From: an uncultured Gardnerella sp.
GTDB taxonomy: Bacteria > Actinomycetota > Actinomycetes > Actinomycetales > Bifidobacteriaceae
Direction: 5' to 3'
Assembly (NCBI GenBank): GCA_947289115.1
Contig: CAMYPG010000004.1
Coordinates: 1-64,000, forward strand
DNA length: 64,000 nt
Shown here: positions 25,264 to 37,899 of the stretch, piece by piece
Position numbering within the stretch: the first letter of the stretch is position 1
Layout of the letters: every line of letters begins with the position of its first letter
Notes under the pieces: model-generated
Told to the model about the DNA's origin: nothing
Database searches by the model: none
The model's input: only the letters and a program-made list of their open reading frames with translations
Position numbers and translations under genes: made by a program

Positions 25264-26583
25264 ATGCATAGTGGAAAGAAAATTATTGGCATCATTGCAG
25301 CAGCGAGCGCCGCTCTACTATCGCTTGCTGGATGCGGTAACACCAATAACTCGAGTTCATCAGCGCAAGTTGATACTAAAACACCTGTTAACCTCACTGT
25401 GTGGACTGGTAATACAACACCAACAAAAGCAGCAGCAGCAATATTTGAAAAGAAATATCCAAACGTAAAAATTAAAGTAGAAACTGTAACAGACGCTTAT
25501 CAGGCTCTGGATACAGCCATTCAAGCTGGATCGGGAATTCCAGACGTTATGGAATTTGAGTACTTGACAGTTCCTTATTTCGCAATTCAAAACAAACTTG
25601 TAGATTTAAGCACTCTTGGCGCAAATAATGATAAAGGCACATTTGTGAAAGGCGCATGGCAGGACATCAGCTTCAACAATAAGCCATACGCAATTCCAAT
25701 GGATTACGGTCCAAGCGTTATGTTCTACAATAAGGCAATATTAGAAAAAGCAGGAGTAAGCAAAGTACCAGAAACTTGGGAAGAATATTACCAAGCAGCT
25801 AAGAAAGTAAAAGCGCTCGGAGACAAGTACTACATAACAAATGACGCAAGCGATATCTTCACATTGCTATCTCTTGTATGGCAAGCTGGAGGGCATCCAT
25901 TTAAGGTGAACGGAACCACTGCTCATATTAACGTAAAAGATCCAAAGATGCAGGAAGCTGTATCTTACTATCAGAAGATGATTCAAGAAGGATTGATTGC
26001 AACTAATATCAAAACTTGGTCCGATGATTGGAACAGAGCTTTAAACGATGGAACTATTGCCACACAAATCATAGGAGGATGGTTCACCTCTAGCATTAAA
26101 GATCGCGCTCCAAAACAAGCTGGAAACTTCCGTGTTGCCCCTATGCCTCAATGGAAAGCGGGCGAACAGTTGAGCGCAGAAAACGGCGGCTCTGGCTTTG
26201 CTATTCCAGCGAAAGCAAAGAATCATCAATGGGCTTGGAAATTCTTGCACTTCCTTGCCTACGATAAGGAAGGCGTAAAAGCACGCGTTGATGCTGGAGT
26301 ATTCCCTCCAAATGTTTCCGTACTTAAGAATAACGAATTCCTTTCTTCTACTGACCCTTACTTCGGAGACCAGAAGTACCGTGAGCCTATTGCCGATTCA
26401 GCTCAAAAAGTAGGAGAAGGATGGCAGTACCTTCCGTTCATGGAAAAAGTGCGTGATCTATATGGTGACAATATGGATTATGCAAAAGTAGCCAAAGGCG
26501 AATCACTGCAAACTCAGCTAGAAAACTGGGCTAAGCTGTGCATCGACTATGGAAACAAACAGGGCTTCACAGTAAGCAAATAA
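25264..26583 (+). CDS. Sugar ABC transporter substrate-binding lipoprotein
   Basis: A 439-residue extracytoplasmic binding protein of the MalE-like (CUT1) type. ATG at 25264 follows GAAAGGAAGC. The signal peptide ends in the lipobox LAGC at about residue 27, then a Ser/Asn linker. The mature part has NLTVWTGNTTPTKAAAAIFEKKYPNVKIKVE, DVMEFEYLTVPYF and a C-terminal helix typical of oligosaccharide binders. First gene of a binding protein - permease - permease - beta-galactosidase cluster. The ligand is probably a host glycan fragment, judged from the neighbouring glycosidases. Confidence 0.93.
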   Translation: MHSGKKIIGIIAAASAALLSLAGCGNTNNSSSSAQVDTKTPVNLTVWTGNTTPTKAAAAIFEKKYPNVKIKVETVTDAYQALDTAIQAGSGIPDVMEFEYLTVPYFAIQNKLVDLSTLGANNDKGTFVKGAWQDISFNNKPYAIPMDYGPSVMFYNKAILEKAGVSKVPETWEEYYQAAKKVKALGDKYYITNDASDIFTLLSLVWQAGGHPFKVNGTTAHINVKDPKMQEAVSYYQKMIQEGLIATNIKTWSDDWNRALNDGTIATQIIGGWFTSSIKDRAPKQAGNFRVAPMPQWKAGEQLSAENGGSGFAIPAKAKNHQWAWKFLHFLAYDKEGVKARVDAGVFPPNVSVLKNNEFLSSTDPYFGDQKYREPIADSAQKVGEGWQYLPFMEKVRDLYGDNMDYAKVAKGESLQTQLENWAKLCIDYGNKQGFTVSK

Positions 26584-26622
26584 TGTTTACTAATAATAGC
26601 AAATAAACTCATTACCATTTAA

Positions 26623-26654
26623 GGTGCTGTTGGTGCTACAACACCAACAGCACC
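26623..26654 (+). terminator. Stem-loop between binding protein and permease genes
   Basis: A perfect 13-bp stem, GGTGCTGTTGGTG / CACCAACAGCACC with a 6-nt loop, without a T tract. Such structures often stabilise the upstream mRNA and lower expression of the permeases relative to the binding protein. Confidence 0.75.
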
Positions 26655-26691
26655 TAATTTAACTGAAAAGTTTTTACATTGGGGGAAAGCA

Positions 26692-27624
26692 ATGATATTG
26701 AACACTTCTAAAAATAAACGAGCGAATTTAACACGGCAACGCAATGGAATTAAACGCGAAGGAGCTGCTGGTTGGATGTTCGTGCTTCCATTTTTGCTTC
26801 TCTTTACCTTCGTGTTTATTATTCCACTTGTATACTCGATGTACATTAGTTTCTTCGGACACCAATTAATTGGCGGAACTGTGTTTGTCGGCGCAAAAAA
26901 CTATCTCGAACTTTTGAAAGACCCATTATTGTGGCAGGGTATTGCACGCGTCCTCATATTTACAGCAATCCAAGTCCCTCTAATGTTAATAATTTCCATT
27001 TGCCTAGCGCTTGCTATCGATTCGAAACGTCTATATGGTACAAACTGGTGCAGAATCTCAATATTCATTCCATACGCTGTTCCTGGTGTTATCTCCACAT
27101 TAATGTGGGGGTTCATCCTTGGAACTAGGTATGGTCTGTTTAAGAATTTTAATGAAATATCTCATACTGATATAAATCCATTTTCTCCTTCATTTATCAT
27201 GATTTCTATCGGAGTAATGATTAGCTGGGCTGCTATTGGATATAACATGCTCATCTTCTATTCTTCATTAAAGGCTATTTCACCAGATCTTTACGAAGCT
27301 GCTGTAATTGACGGAGCAAGCTATCGCCAAATAGATCGTTATATCAAGCTTCCAGAGATTAGAGGCTCACTGGCTATAACTACTATCTTCTCAATAATAG
27401 GTAGTGTACAGCTTTTCAACGAGCCGCAAATTTTGTCAAAAATGGTTGGAGGCACTGGCATTACAACCAGTTGGACACCAAACTTATACATTTACAATCT
27501 AGCTTTTGGTGACTCTTCACAGGGATATGCTGCTGCAGCAGCATTGATTATGGCAATTATTGTCATTGTCGTTACATTTACGATTCAAATTCGCAATATG
27601 CGCAAAAATGTCACCGCTGATTAA
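26692..27624 (+). CDS. Sugar ABC transporter permease 1 (MalF-like)
   Basis: A 310-residue CUT1 inner-membrane permease with six predicted helices. The cytoplasmic EAA loop that docks the ATPase is EAAVIDGASYRQIDRYIKLP. The start is supported by GGGGGAAAGC upstream of the ATG. It pairs with the second permease 43 bp downstream. No ATPase is encoded in the cluster, so MsiK (40114-41241) is the probable energiser. Confidence 0.93.
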   Translation: MILNTSKNKRANLTRQRNGIKREGAAGWMFVLPFLLLFTFVFIIPLVYSMYISFFGHQLIGGTVFVGAKNYLELLKDPLLWQGIARVLIFTAIQVPLMLIISICLALAIDSKRLYGTNWCRISIFIPYAVPGVISTLMWGFILGTRYGLFKNFNEISHTDINPFSPSFIMISIGVMISWAAIGYNMLIFYSSLKAISPDLYEAAVIDGASYRQIDRYIKLPEIRGSLAITTIFSIIGSVQLFNEPQILSKMVGGTGITTSWTPNLYIYNLAFGDSSQGYAAAAALIMAIIVIVVTFTIQIRNMRKNVTAD

Positions 27625-27667
27625 CCATAGACGAAATATGCAACGAAGCATCCAAAAGGAAGAACAA

Positions 27668-28585
27668 ATGATTAATACAACAAAATCATCAAATAATCAG
27701 GCAGCGATGCCTCCACTCACGAGGTTCTACACTGTTGAACATCCAAAGAAGAGTCCAATGATGACATTCTGGGTGTATCTATATCTATTATACGCTCTCG
27801 TTCCATTTGTTTGGCTATTCATAAATGCTACAAAAACTAAGGCTGATTTTGCTTCTACATTCGGTCTATCATTTGGATCCTCATTCGCTCTATGGGACAA
27901 CATAGTAGAGGTATTTACATATAACAATGGCATTTTCGCACGATGGATTCTAAATACGGTCCTATACACAATAATTGGCACTATCATTTCTGTATTGTTT
28001 GCAACTATGGGAGGATATGCTCTAGCAAAACTCAATTTTAAAGGCAAACACTTTATTTTGCTAACCATCTTAGGATCTATGGCAATTCCAGGAGTACTGC
28101 TTGTAGTTCCACAGTTCTTGATTTTCTCGCAGCTTGGTTTAACAAACACTCCTTGGGCTGTAATAATTCCATCTCTACTAAACCCATTTGGTCTATATTT
28201 AATGTGGACATTTTCAGGGCAAAGTGTTCCAACTTCTCTTATAGAAGCAGCACGTATCGATGGTGCTGGAGAAGGACGCATTTTCTTCCAAGTTGCATTA
28301 CCACTTATGAAACCATCATTGGTAACAGTGTCATTGTTCGCATTTGTTTCCATTTGGTACAATTACTTCCTTCCATTGATAATGCTGAAAGACTCTAAAT
28401 GGTATCCATTGGCATTAGGTCTTGCACAGTGGAATGCTCAAGGCAATGAAGGTGGCAATATGCCTATTATTCCAAACCTAGTCATTACCGCATCTTTGCT
28501 AGTCGTATTCCCACTGATTCTGCTCTTCTTGGCATTGCAACGCTACTGGCAATCAGGCTTAGCAATTGGAGCTACAAAAGGGTAA
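27668..28585 (+). CDS. Sugar ABC transporter permease 2 (MalG-like)
   Basis: A 305-residue CUT1 permease with six helices and the EAA loop EAARIDGAGEGRIFFQVALP. I start at ATG 27668, preceded by GGAAG; longer in-frame readings overlap permease 1. The C terminus LALQRYWQSGLAIGATKG is typical of MalG homologues. Confidence 0.93.
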   Translation: MINTTKSSNNQAAMPPLTRFYTVEHPKKSPMMTFWVYLYLLYALVPFVWLFINATKTKADFASTFGLSFGSSFALWDNIVEVFTYNNGIFARWILNTVLYTIIGTIISVLFATMGGYALAKLNFKGKHFILLTILGSMAIPGVLLVVPQFLIFSQLGLTNTPWAVIIPSLLNPFGLYLMWTFSGQSVPTSLIEAARIDGAGEGRIFFQVALPLMKPSLVTVSLFAFVSIWYNYFLPLIMLKDSKWYPLALGLAQWNAQGNEGGNMPIIPNLVITASLLVVFPLILLFLALQRYWQSGLAIGATKG

Positions 28586-28606
28586 CCAGCTAAATCTGCT
28601 TTTATT

Positions 28607-28635
28607 GCTTCTGACAGTTTTATGCTGTCAGAAGC
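28607..28635 (+). terminator. Hairpin after the ABC permeases
   Basis: A perfect 11-bp stem GCTTCTGACAG / CTGTCAGAAGC with a 7-nt loop and an AT-rich but not T-only tail. It may partly terminate before the beta-galactosidase gene or act as a processing/stability element. Confidence 0.65.
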
Positions 28636-28670
28636 ATAATTAATCTATACGTATTCTTAACTTTTACTAA

Positions 28671-31841
<3,171 letters not shown>

Positions 31842-31858
31842 CCCTCCCTCCTATAGCC

Positions 31859-31904
31859 AATACCGCTGATATAGTTACAAAAAAGTTTCTATGTCAGCGG
31901 TATT
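31859..31904 (+). terminator. Terminator between convergent lacZ and GH29 genes
   Basis: Arms AATACCGCTGA (31859-31869) and TCAGCGGTATT (31894-31904), followed by TTATTG on the plus strand. Confidence 0.75.
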
Positions 31905-31947
31905 TTATTGCTATTGAAATAAATTTATATCAGAGTTTTCTTTTCTA

Positions 31948-33375
31948 CTACTCGTCTTGTGCAACTAGTGGATAGCATGATTGAAGAGCTACATATTGAC
32001 GAATACTAGTTATTCTCACAGTTAACGATACTGCACGAATCGCGTCAAAACGTAGAATTTTGCGATATCCTATGGCATGAACATCTGAAACATGATGATT
32101 TACTCCACATTCATCAACAACGTGAATTTCAGCTGTTTCAACGTGTTGTCCTTTACTAATATCTTCTTCAATAACTAAGCCATCAATATAAGTAGGTTCA
32201 GTAAATACCATACGAAAATCAATCGGCTTAGAAGATGACAATGCTGTACCCTGTTTTCTGTCAACCAAGTACTTTGGATTTCCTTCATATGTATTAGGAC
32301 TTAAAACTTGTATTGATAATGCTTCATGATCTCGTAATTCGCGCCCATGGAATTTACGAATCTTATCGCCCAATTCTTTTAAAATTTTAACATCAGAATC
32401 TGCTAACAAACCATGACGTGTCGGTGGCACATTCAACAAAAGTGTTGAGTTACCCCCTACAGATTTACACCATATATCAAATAATTCATCAGAACTGCGA
32501 ACATTATTATCCTCATTATCGTGATGGAACCAACCTTTGCGAATAGAGGTATCAACTTCTGCTGGATACCAAGCAAAATCGCCTTCGTAGTGTGCAAGCG
32601 CCTTACGAGACCCTAAATCTTCATCAGTAGACGCAAATTTGCGAGAGAACTTACCATCATCTGATTGTTGTGATTTTGAAGAGGTTAATTCAGCACTACG
32701 TAATTCTGTAGGTAATACGCTCCACTCATTAGAGCGCGTATGACCAGCTTCATTGCCGCACCAACGCACATCTGGACCGCAAACACTGATAACAGCATCT
32801 GGCTGCAGCGCACGGACTGTATTATAGATTCGTTGCCAGTCATAAGTTTGCGTTTTACCATTCTCACCCTCGCCGCAAGCACCATCAAGCCATACGGAAA
32901 AAATAGGACCATAGTGCGTTAGCAATTCAACAAGTTGATTAATATAAAAATCGTTGTAAACTTTGCCAGTGCCATATGATGATTCTGTACGATCCCATGG
33001 TGAAAGGTATACGCCAAATTTCATATTATGTCGATAAGCTGATTCACTAACTTCGCGCACAATATCTCCTTTTCCATTTTTATATGGAGAGGACGCAATG
33101 GTATGCTTGGTGTACTTTGAAGGCCACAAGCAAAAACCATCATGATGCTTGCAAGTTAGAATCACGCCGGTCATACCTGCCGATTGTAGAGCATCAAGCC
33201 ACTGGTCAACATCTAAATTATCTGGATTGAATATCTTCGGATCTTCGTGACCAAGCCCCCATTCACGATCTGTCATAGTATTCATTCCAAAATGAATAAA
33301 ACCATACATTTCCATGCGCTGCCAAGAAATTTGACGTGCTGTAGGCCTTACATTTGCTAAATAATCCTCATTCAT
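31948..33375 (-). CDS. Alpha-L-fucosidase, GH29
   Basis: A 475-residue enzyme without signal peptide. GH29 features are YGFIHFGMNT near residue 25, TCKHHDGFCLWPSKYTKH, FGVYLSPWDR and the nucleophile aspartate in FSVWLDGACGEG. A beta-sandwich domain follows. Length and motifs resemble bifidobacterial subfamily B enzymes that remove alpha-1,3/1,4-linked fucose next to galactose (Lewis-type), but linkage preference is inferred. The gene is monocistronic with the 17-bp island operator upstream at 33426-33442. Confidence 0.92.
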   Translation of the reverse strand: MNEDYLANVRPTARQISWQRMEMYGFIHFGMNTMTDREWGLGHEDPKIFNPDNLDVDQWLDALQSAGMTGVILTCKHHDGFCLWPSKYTKHTIASSPYKNGKGDIVREVSESAYRHNMKFGVYLSPWDRTESSYGTGKVYNDFYINQLVELLTHYGPIFSVWLDGACGEGENGKTQTYDWQRIYNTVRALQPDAVISVCGPDVRWCGNEAGHTRSNEWSVLPTELRSAELTSSKSQQSDDGKFSRKFASTDEDLGSRKALAHYEGDFAWYPAEVDTSIRKGWFHHDNEDNNVRSSDELFDIWCKSVGGNSTLLLNVPPTRHGLLADSDVKILKELGDKIRKFHGRELRDHEALSIQVLSPNTYEGNPKYLVDRKQGTALSSSKPIDFRMVFTEPTYIDGLVIEEDISKGQHVETAEIHVVDECGVNHHVSDVHAIGYRKILRFDAIRAVSLTVRITSIRQYVALQSCYPLVAQDE

Positions 33376-33425
33376 GCTGCCACCCTGCTTTAGCGATCAA
33401 TGCAACTTCACATCGAACAATCAAT

Positions 33426-33442
33426 TGTTTACTATATTAACA
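33426..33442. promoter_or_regulatory. Island operator upstream of the GH29 gene
   Basis: TGTTTACTATATTAACA matches the palindromes at 25159-25175 and 37725-37741. On the minus strand it contains TATAGT, a candidate -10 of the fucosidase gene. Confidence 0.6.
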
Positions 33443-33521
33443 AAAAACAAGGATGTGCGCCAGTTAAATCATTATCCGCATATTCAAAAAGCAGTATTCT
33501 AAAGTCTTTCAGACATAAAAA

Positions 33522-33566
33522 ATCCCCATGCACAAATAGGCATAAACACTAAATACACATGGGGAT
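33522..33566 (-). terminator. Terminator of the secreted glycosidase gene
   Basis: Arms ATCCCCATG (33522-33530) and CATGGGGAT (33558-33566); on the minus strand the stem is followed by TTTTTTATG. Confidence 0.8.
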
Positions 33567-33605
33567 ACACTAACAGAATAGACTAATTATATACACCTAT
33601 AATGG

Positions 33606-36600
33606 CTATTTTTGTCGCACTTTCCTACTATGTCTAACAAGTAAATGAAAAGCAAAAAATGTTAACGAAAGCACCGAGACGCCAGTCACACTACTACCTC
33701 CAGCAACCAACATGCCACGAGAGCACTTCTCACGTTTTTGACACAAGCCATTCTTACGAATAGTAGGCTGCTTATTTTCGCTCATTCTCAGTCCACTGAC
33801 ATTCGAATCACTTGGACCATAAGAATTATCCGACTGTCTTGAATCAGTAGAAACACCACCTGAATCATGAACAGACGGACCAGACATAGACTTATTCCGC
33901 TTAGCCTTTGACATACCATCATGATTATCACCAGACTCCAACGTCACACTTGGACCATAAGAATTATCCAACTGTCTTGAATCAGTAGAAACACCACCTG
34001 AATCAAGAACAGACGAACCATGCTTAGATTTTGGAGTCTTCTTTTGCTCAGTCTTAGAAATCACTTTAATTTCACTAATAGTTGGACTACCCGGATGCCC
34101 ATTATACATATCAACATTCGGATATACCTCATCTATCTGCACACGCAATTCGCTAGCATATTGAGAATTCTCGAAATTGATATCACTGAGATCTTCCTTT
34201 GCAGCATTATCTTTTCCATATATTCTTTCCCATGAGCTCTCACTATACGCTGAACGATCACACTGATTTTTTGTCCATAAGGAGAATTTTTTAATGCGAT
34301 GGTTCACGTTACCCTCAACAAATTCTTCAATTTGCACAGCATCGAACTTAGCATTGCACCCTAATGTGATATCAAGCGTCACTGGATAATTTGGATTATC
34401 TGGAGCTGCCCAACGCGTAGATATGTCACCGTCAGTTAAGGATTTAGCAGCATACTCCGGCTCAGTACGTGATTGACTTGCTATAACATTCTTATCTTTC
34501 GCAATGTTCTTTGGTTCTATATCCTCAATTTTTTTACGTTCATAAGCTGCGTTATTTTCCAACCAATACAGCAATCGAGCACGACCTCCGCCAACACGTT
34601 CTAGTTTTACATCCTGCTCATCATCACCATCTTTAAGCGGAACTGTCTTAGCTATGTATGTACGCGGATCAACCTGCATGAGTATTGCATTTCTAGAAGG
34701 TCTTTTTACAGTAAGCGTGATATCCTGTGCCGTTTCAGCATAAGAACCATTATCATTACGTGTTGATAAATAATATGATGGATAGCGAGTATCACCAGTT
34801 AAAGCATTAACTACCAACAATGCCTTTGGTGCATATTTACTTTCACCAAAAATCTTTTTACGAATTTCCTCATTAAGATCTTTTAGTGTTGAGAAATGAC
34901 CGACAAGCACATCTCCAGGTTTTCCGTTATTAACAGTTCCGACATTCTTTACGGTAATCTTTTGCAACCCAAATTCTGCATTCGCTAGCTTTCCCTCCGT
35001 GCTGTCAAAAGCTCCCATACGGAATCCCTGAATATTCGGAGCAGATGCACGATCTGCATATACGCCAGATTTCAATCCTGCATACTCATTATTCATTGCA
35101 ACCAAGTATTTCCCAAGGCCCTGCACATCTTTGAAAATGCTAGAAAACTCGTAGAAGCTTCGCGTTGGAGCTCCATCTTGGTCAATAATCGAACTGCGAT
35201 CATAAGCATTATATTCCATACGGAATAGCCCAAACCATTTTTGGCCAGTAGCTAATCCTATCATAGGAACAATCGACTTTTGAGAAGCAGAAACATTAGC
35301 ATCCCAGTTGTAATCTAAATATTGTCCAAATAGAACTGGCTGACTGCAATCACCTGTCAAACCCTCTAGGGCTGCTTGTCTCTGAGAAGTCCATAGCTTA
35401 TTCTGCAACATGTTTGCCACAATTTTACTTGGCTTTGGACCTTGACCTGCACCATAATAATATGTATCCCACGAAACAAGATCAGGCTTTGCTGTTTTGA
35501 CAAAATGACTCATATTGGAATGCGTTTCCCAACCAAGACCAAGAGCTTGATTAGAATGCACTATTGCCCCAGGATACCTATTCTTAGACCAACTGAACCA
35601 TCGATTAAATTTCTGTACTTCACTTTCGCTATAACCTCCCTCATCACCATATTGAATATCAACAAGACTATTAGCATATGGCTTCATTTCTTCAGTCAAA
35701 AAATCTTTAGGTACACTATTTTCACCCATACTATTGCCACCCTTTGGAGCTTTAGCAAGTGACCAAGGCACACCTTTCCCTAATTGCCGCATCAATGGAG
35801 CATTAAATAAAGGCTTATCATAGAACATAGGGAACGATCCGCCAGTTAAACGGCGTTCTGCATCGTTATAAACTCCACGCCCATAGCCTTCAGAAGGTAC
35901 CCAAGTTGGCAATAATACACCGTATTGCAATGCCAATGCTTGTGCACGATTCACACCATATTTATTTTCATTTGCATTAAAACTGGTATATTTAGGTTTT
36001 TCATCAGGTACTTTAATTTCTTTTGGATTCTGACCCTCAGGCAACCCCCACACTTCTACTTCTTCCAATCTCATCCCAGTGGCACCTATTCCGTTTTGCT
36101 GTGGATCGTGAATTTTGGGCTTGTTAAGCCACACACGTATATCTTGTGTTTTATGATAACCGTTCAAATCCCAATACCATAAGCCATCACTATCACGCGT
36201 AAGGCTTGCATTGGTGACAACCGTATTCCAATTGTCACCAGCTTTGACATCAATAGCAACAGAATGCCCTCCTTGCCACCCAGGGGAGCCAGCTGGCATG
36301 GTCGGCCAACCATAAGCTTGTATACGTCCTACATAACGAGGGCTATTTAAATGAATTGTAAAACCAGTTGATTTGTTAGACCATTCAGCGCTATCTTTCA
36401 AACTCGTAGTATTCCAAGAAGTGGCACGCATACCATCCGTAACAATTAGATTGTCATTATCATTTGCACCATTTATCTTCACAGTTGCATTAATTTTTTC
36501 ATTGCCACGGAAATCTGTGTCAACCTTTGTCACATTTACAACATATGTACTTGCAGCATTACCAACAACAACTTTTGCAACTATAGCATTAACACCTTTT

Positions 36601-37487
36601 GTTAACGGAATGCCCGATACTCTTCCATCAGAATCCACCTTGCGGCCATTGATAGTAGCCGTAGCCCCAGTGGGCAACTTAACTCTGGCAGACACAGAGG
36701 TTGTATGATAGTATGCAGTAGATTCATAAGTATATTGCGATGGACTGAAAGTAACTGGCTTACCAGGAGCACCAAATGGCAATTGATCAATGAAGAAATC
36801 AATAGGCGCAGCTGTTGCATCACCCCGTCCTTGTTTCTTCATATGTTCAACTGGTAAACATGGAACAAGTTTGATGTCTGAAGCCGACATATCTTTTTTG
36901 CTACTATCAACTGCTTTAAAACCAACCAACGTCAATATTGGCTTATTGGTAGATTTAAACGAGATAATTTGCGGCTCATTGATACCTTTTAAACCACCAG
37001 TTGCAATCAATTCGCCATTATTAAATTTCGTTTGATGAACTTTAGAACGCCAATTAATATCTTTCTTATCAGATGGATTTCCTGGATCTTTATCGAATGC
37101 AAAAACACTATAAACACCTGGCGCATTCGAATTACCTTGCACTGATTCATACGATGGCCGCGCAGTATACTGAATTCCACAAACCTCTCTATTAGTATTA
37201 TTTTTTATAGCGAGAATGTGTGGGAAATTATCGTATCCACCTTGCCATTTTGTTGTCCAAAACGTTTTAGCACTATCCACGCTCCCATCGCTATCAGTAA
37301 GCGCAGAAATGGTACCATTTGGCTTTTTCTCACCATTTTTTTCTTCAGAACTTGCCCACAGTATTGAGGGATGGAATGGATCAATTGAATCTTCCTGTGG
37401 CACTGAAGCTTGTGCAATCATCGGACTAGCCATACTGATCGACAAAGCAAATATTGCGCCGCCTTGCAACAATCGTCGAAACTTCAT
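33606..37487 (-). CDS. Secreted, membrane-anchored multidomain glycosidase-like protein of unassigned family
   Basis: A 1293-residue exported protein. ATG at 37487 follows AAAGGAATCCC. Rough order: signal peptide to about residue 28 (IAQAS); N-terminal beta domain; cadherin-like beta-sandwich (~250-330); discoidin-like domain (~345-490); probable TIM-barrel catalytic region (~510-790) with VDIQYGDEGGYSE, YPGAIVHSNQ and PDLVSWDTYYYG; beta domains; F5/8 type C/CBM32-like domain (~1030-1150, DGDISTRWAAPDNPNYPVTL); a Ser/Gly/Asp stalk with a duplicated segment; and a C-terminal membrane helix with an Arg/Lys tail but no LPXTG. Acidic residues in DEGG and SWDTY are candidate catalytic groups. It shares the fucosidase/ABC operator, so a role in releasing host glycans outside the cell is likely. 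I could not match it to GH98, GH101, GH129 or GH136. Confidence 0.8.
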   Translation of the reverse strand: MKFRRLLQGGAIFALSISMASPMIAQASVPQEDSIDPFHPSILWASSEEKNGEKKPNGTISALTDSDGSVDSAKTFWTTKWQGGYDNFPHILAIKNNTNREVCGIQYTARPSYESVQGNSNAPGVYSVFAFDKDPGNPSDKKDINWRSKVHQTKFNNGELIATGGLKGINEPQIISFKSTNKPILTLVGFKAVDSSKKDMSASDIKLVPCLPVEHMKKQGRGDATAAPIDFFIDQLPFGAPGKPVTFSPSQYTYESTAYYHTTSVSARVKLPTGATATINGRKVDSDGRVSGIPLTKGVNAIVAKVVVGNAASTYVVNVTKVDTDFRGNEKINATVKINGANDNDNLIVTDGMRATSWNTTSLKDSAEWSNKSTGFTIHLNSPRYVGRIQAYGWPTMPAGSPGWQGGHSVAIDVKAGDNWNTVVTNASLTRDSDGLWYWDLNGYHKTQDIRVWLNKPKIHDPQQNGIGATGMRLEEVEVWGLPEGQNPKEIKVPDEKPKYTSFNANENKYGVNRAQALALQYGVLLPTWVPSEGYGRGVYNDAERRLTGGSFPMFYDKPLFNAPLMRQLGKGVPWSLAKAPKGGNSMGENSVPKDFLTEEMKPYANSLVDIQYGDEGGYSESEVQKFNRWFSWSKNRYPGAIVHSNQALGLGWETHSNMSHFVKTAKPDLVSWDTYYYGAGQGPKPSKIVANMLQNKLWTSQRQAALEGLTGDCSQPVLFGQYLDYNWDANVSASQKSIVPMIGLATGQKWFGLFRMEYNAYDRSSIIDQDGAPTRSFYEFSSIFKDVQGLGKYLVAMNNEYAGLKSGVYADRASAPNIQGFRMGAFDSTEGKLANAEFGLQKITVKNVGTVNNGKPGDVLVGHFSTLKDLNEEIRKKIFGESKYAPKALLVVNALTGDTRYPSYYLSTRNDNGSYAETAQDITLTVKRPSRNAILMQVDPRTYIAKTVPLKDGDDEQDVKLERVGGGRARLLYWLENNAAYERKKIEDIEPKNIAKDKNVIASQSRTEPEYAAKSLTDGDISTRWAAPDNPNYPVTLDITLGCNAKFDAVQIEEFVEGNVNHRIKKFSLWTKNQCDRSAYSESSWERIYGKDNAAKEDLSDINFENSQYASELRVQIDEVYPNVDMYNGHPGSPTISEIKVISKTEQKKTPKSKHGSSVLDSGGVSTDSRQLDNSYGPSVTLESGDNHDGMSKAKRNKSMSGPSVHDSGGVSTDSRQSDNSYGPSDSNVSGLRMSENKQPTIRKNGLCQKREKCSRGMLVAGGSSVTGVSVLSLTFFAFHLLVRHSRKVRQK
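33809..34015. repeat. Duplicated ~69-bp segment in the stalk region
   Basis: Copies at about 33809-33877 and 33947-34015, 138 bp apart, differ at only a few bases and encode two DSGGVSTDSRQxDNSYGPS segments of the extracellular stalk. In-frame recombination would change stalk length by 46 residues. Confidence 0.85.
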
Positions 37488-37703
37488 GGGATTCCTTTCT
37501 TCATTAAGCCAGCCATCCACATCTCTTCATCGAAATGTAAATATGTGTACCTCAAACAAAGATAAAATCGATAAAAACGCACACACATTTGTGCGGTTAA
37601 TGCACAAATGACTGAATTACATACGGGCTGCCATCGCTGCCAGCCACAGTTATAAATAATCAAGAGCAACAATATGCATCGCATATACGTATTGTTTACA
37701 CTC

Positions 37704-37741
37704 ATTATAATAACCAGAATTAATTGTATACTAAGTTAACA
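37704..37741 (-). promoter_or_regulatory. Promoter/operator of the secreted glycosidase gene
   Basis: On the minus strand a perfect -10 TATAAT (37704-37709). Upstream, the palindrome TGTATACTAAGTTAACA on the plus strand (37725-37741) covers the -35 area and matches the other two island operators. Confidence 0.6.
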
Positions 37742-37790
37742 AAAAACACCATACACTCAAAACCACAAGTTTTATCAATACACAACTAAA

Positions 37791-37847
37791 AACACTGCAG
37801 CGCAAAATAAGAAATTACAAAAATCTTATTTACAACAATGCAGTGTT
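37791..37847 (-). terminator. Terminator of fucU
   Basis: Outer arms AACACTGCA (37791-37799) and TGCAGTGTT (37839-37847) with an inner AT-rich stem; on the minus strand followed by TTTTAG. Confidence 0.7.
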
Positions 37848-37899
37848 AAAAAATACTCTAATCAGAATCTCTGGTGGGGTTTATTGGTATAAGGGTTAT

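Larger units (their letters stand above)
37488..37899. other. 412-bp intergenic region upstream of the secreted glycosidase
   Basis: No gene. It carries the glycosidase promoter and operator (37704-37741) and the fucU terminator (37791-37847). The mRNA leader would be about 210 nt and shows no structure I recognise. Confidence 0.7.

Noticed and set aside
33606..37487. Assignment of the large secreted protein to GH101 or GH98
   Set aside because: GH101 proteins are much longer and have different catalytic motifs; the expected GH98 catalytic start is not seen. I left the family open.
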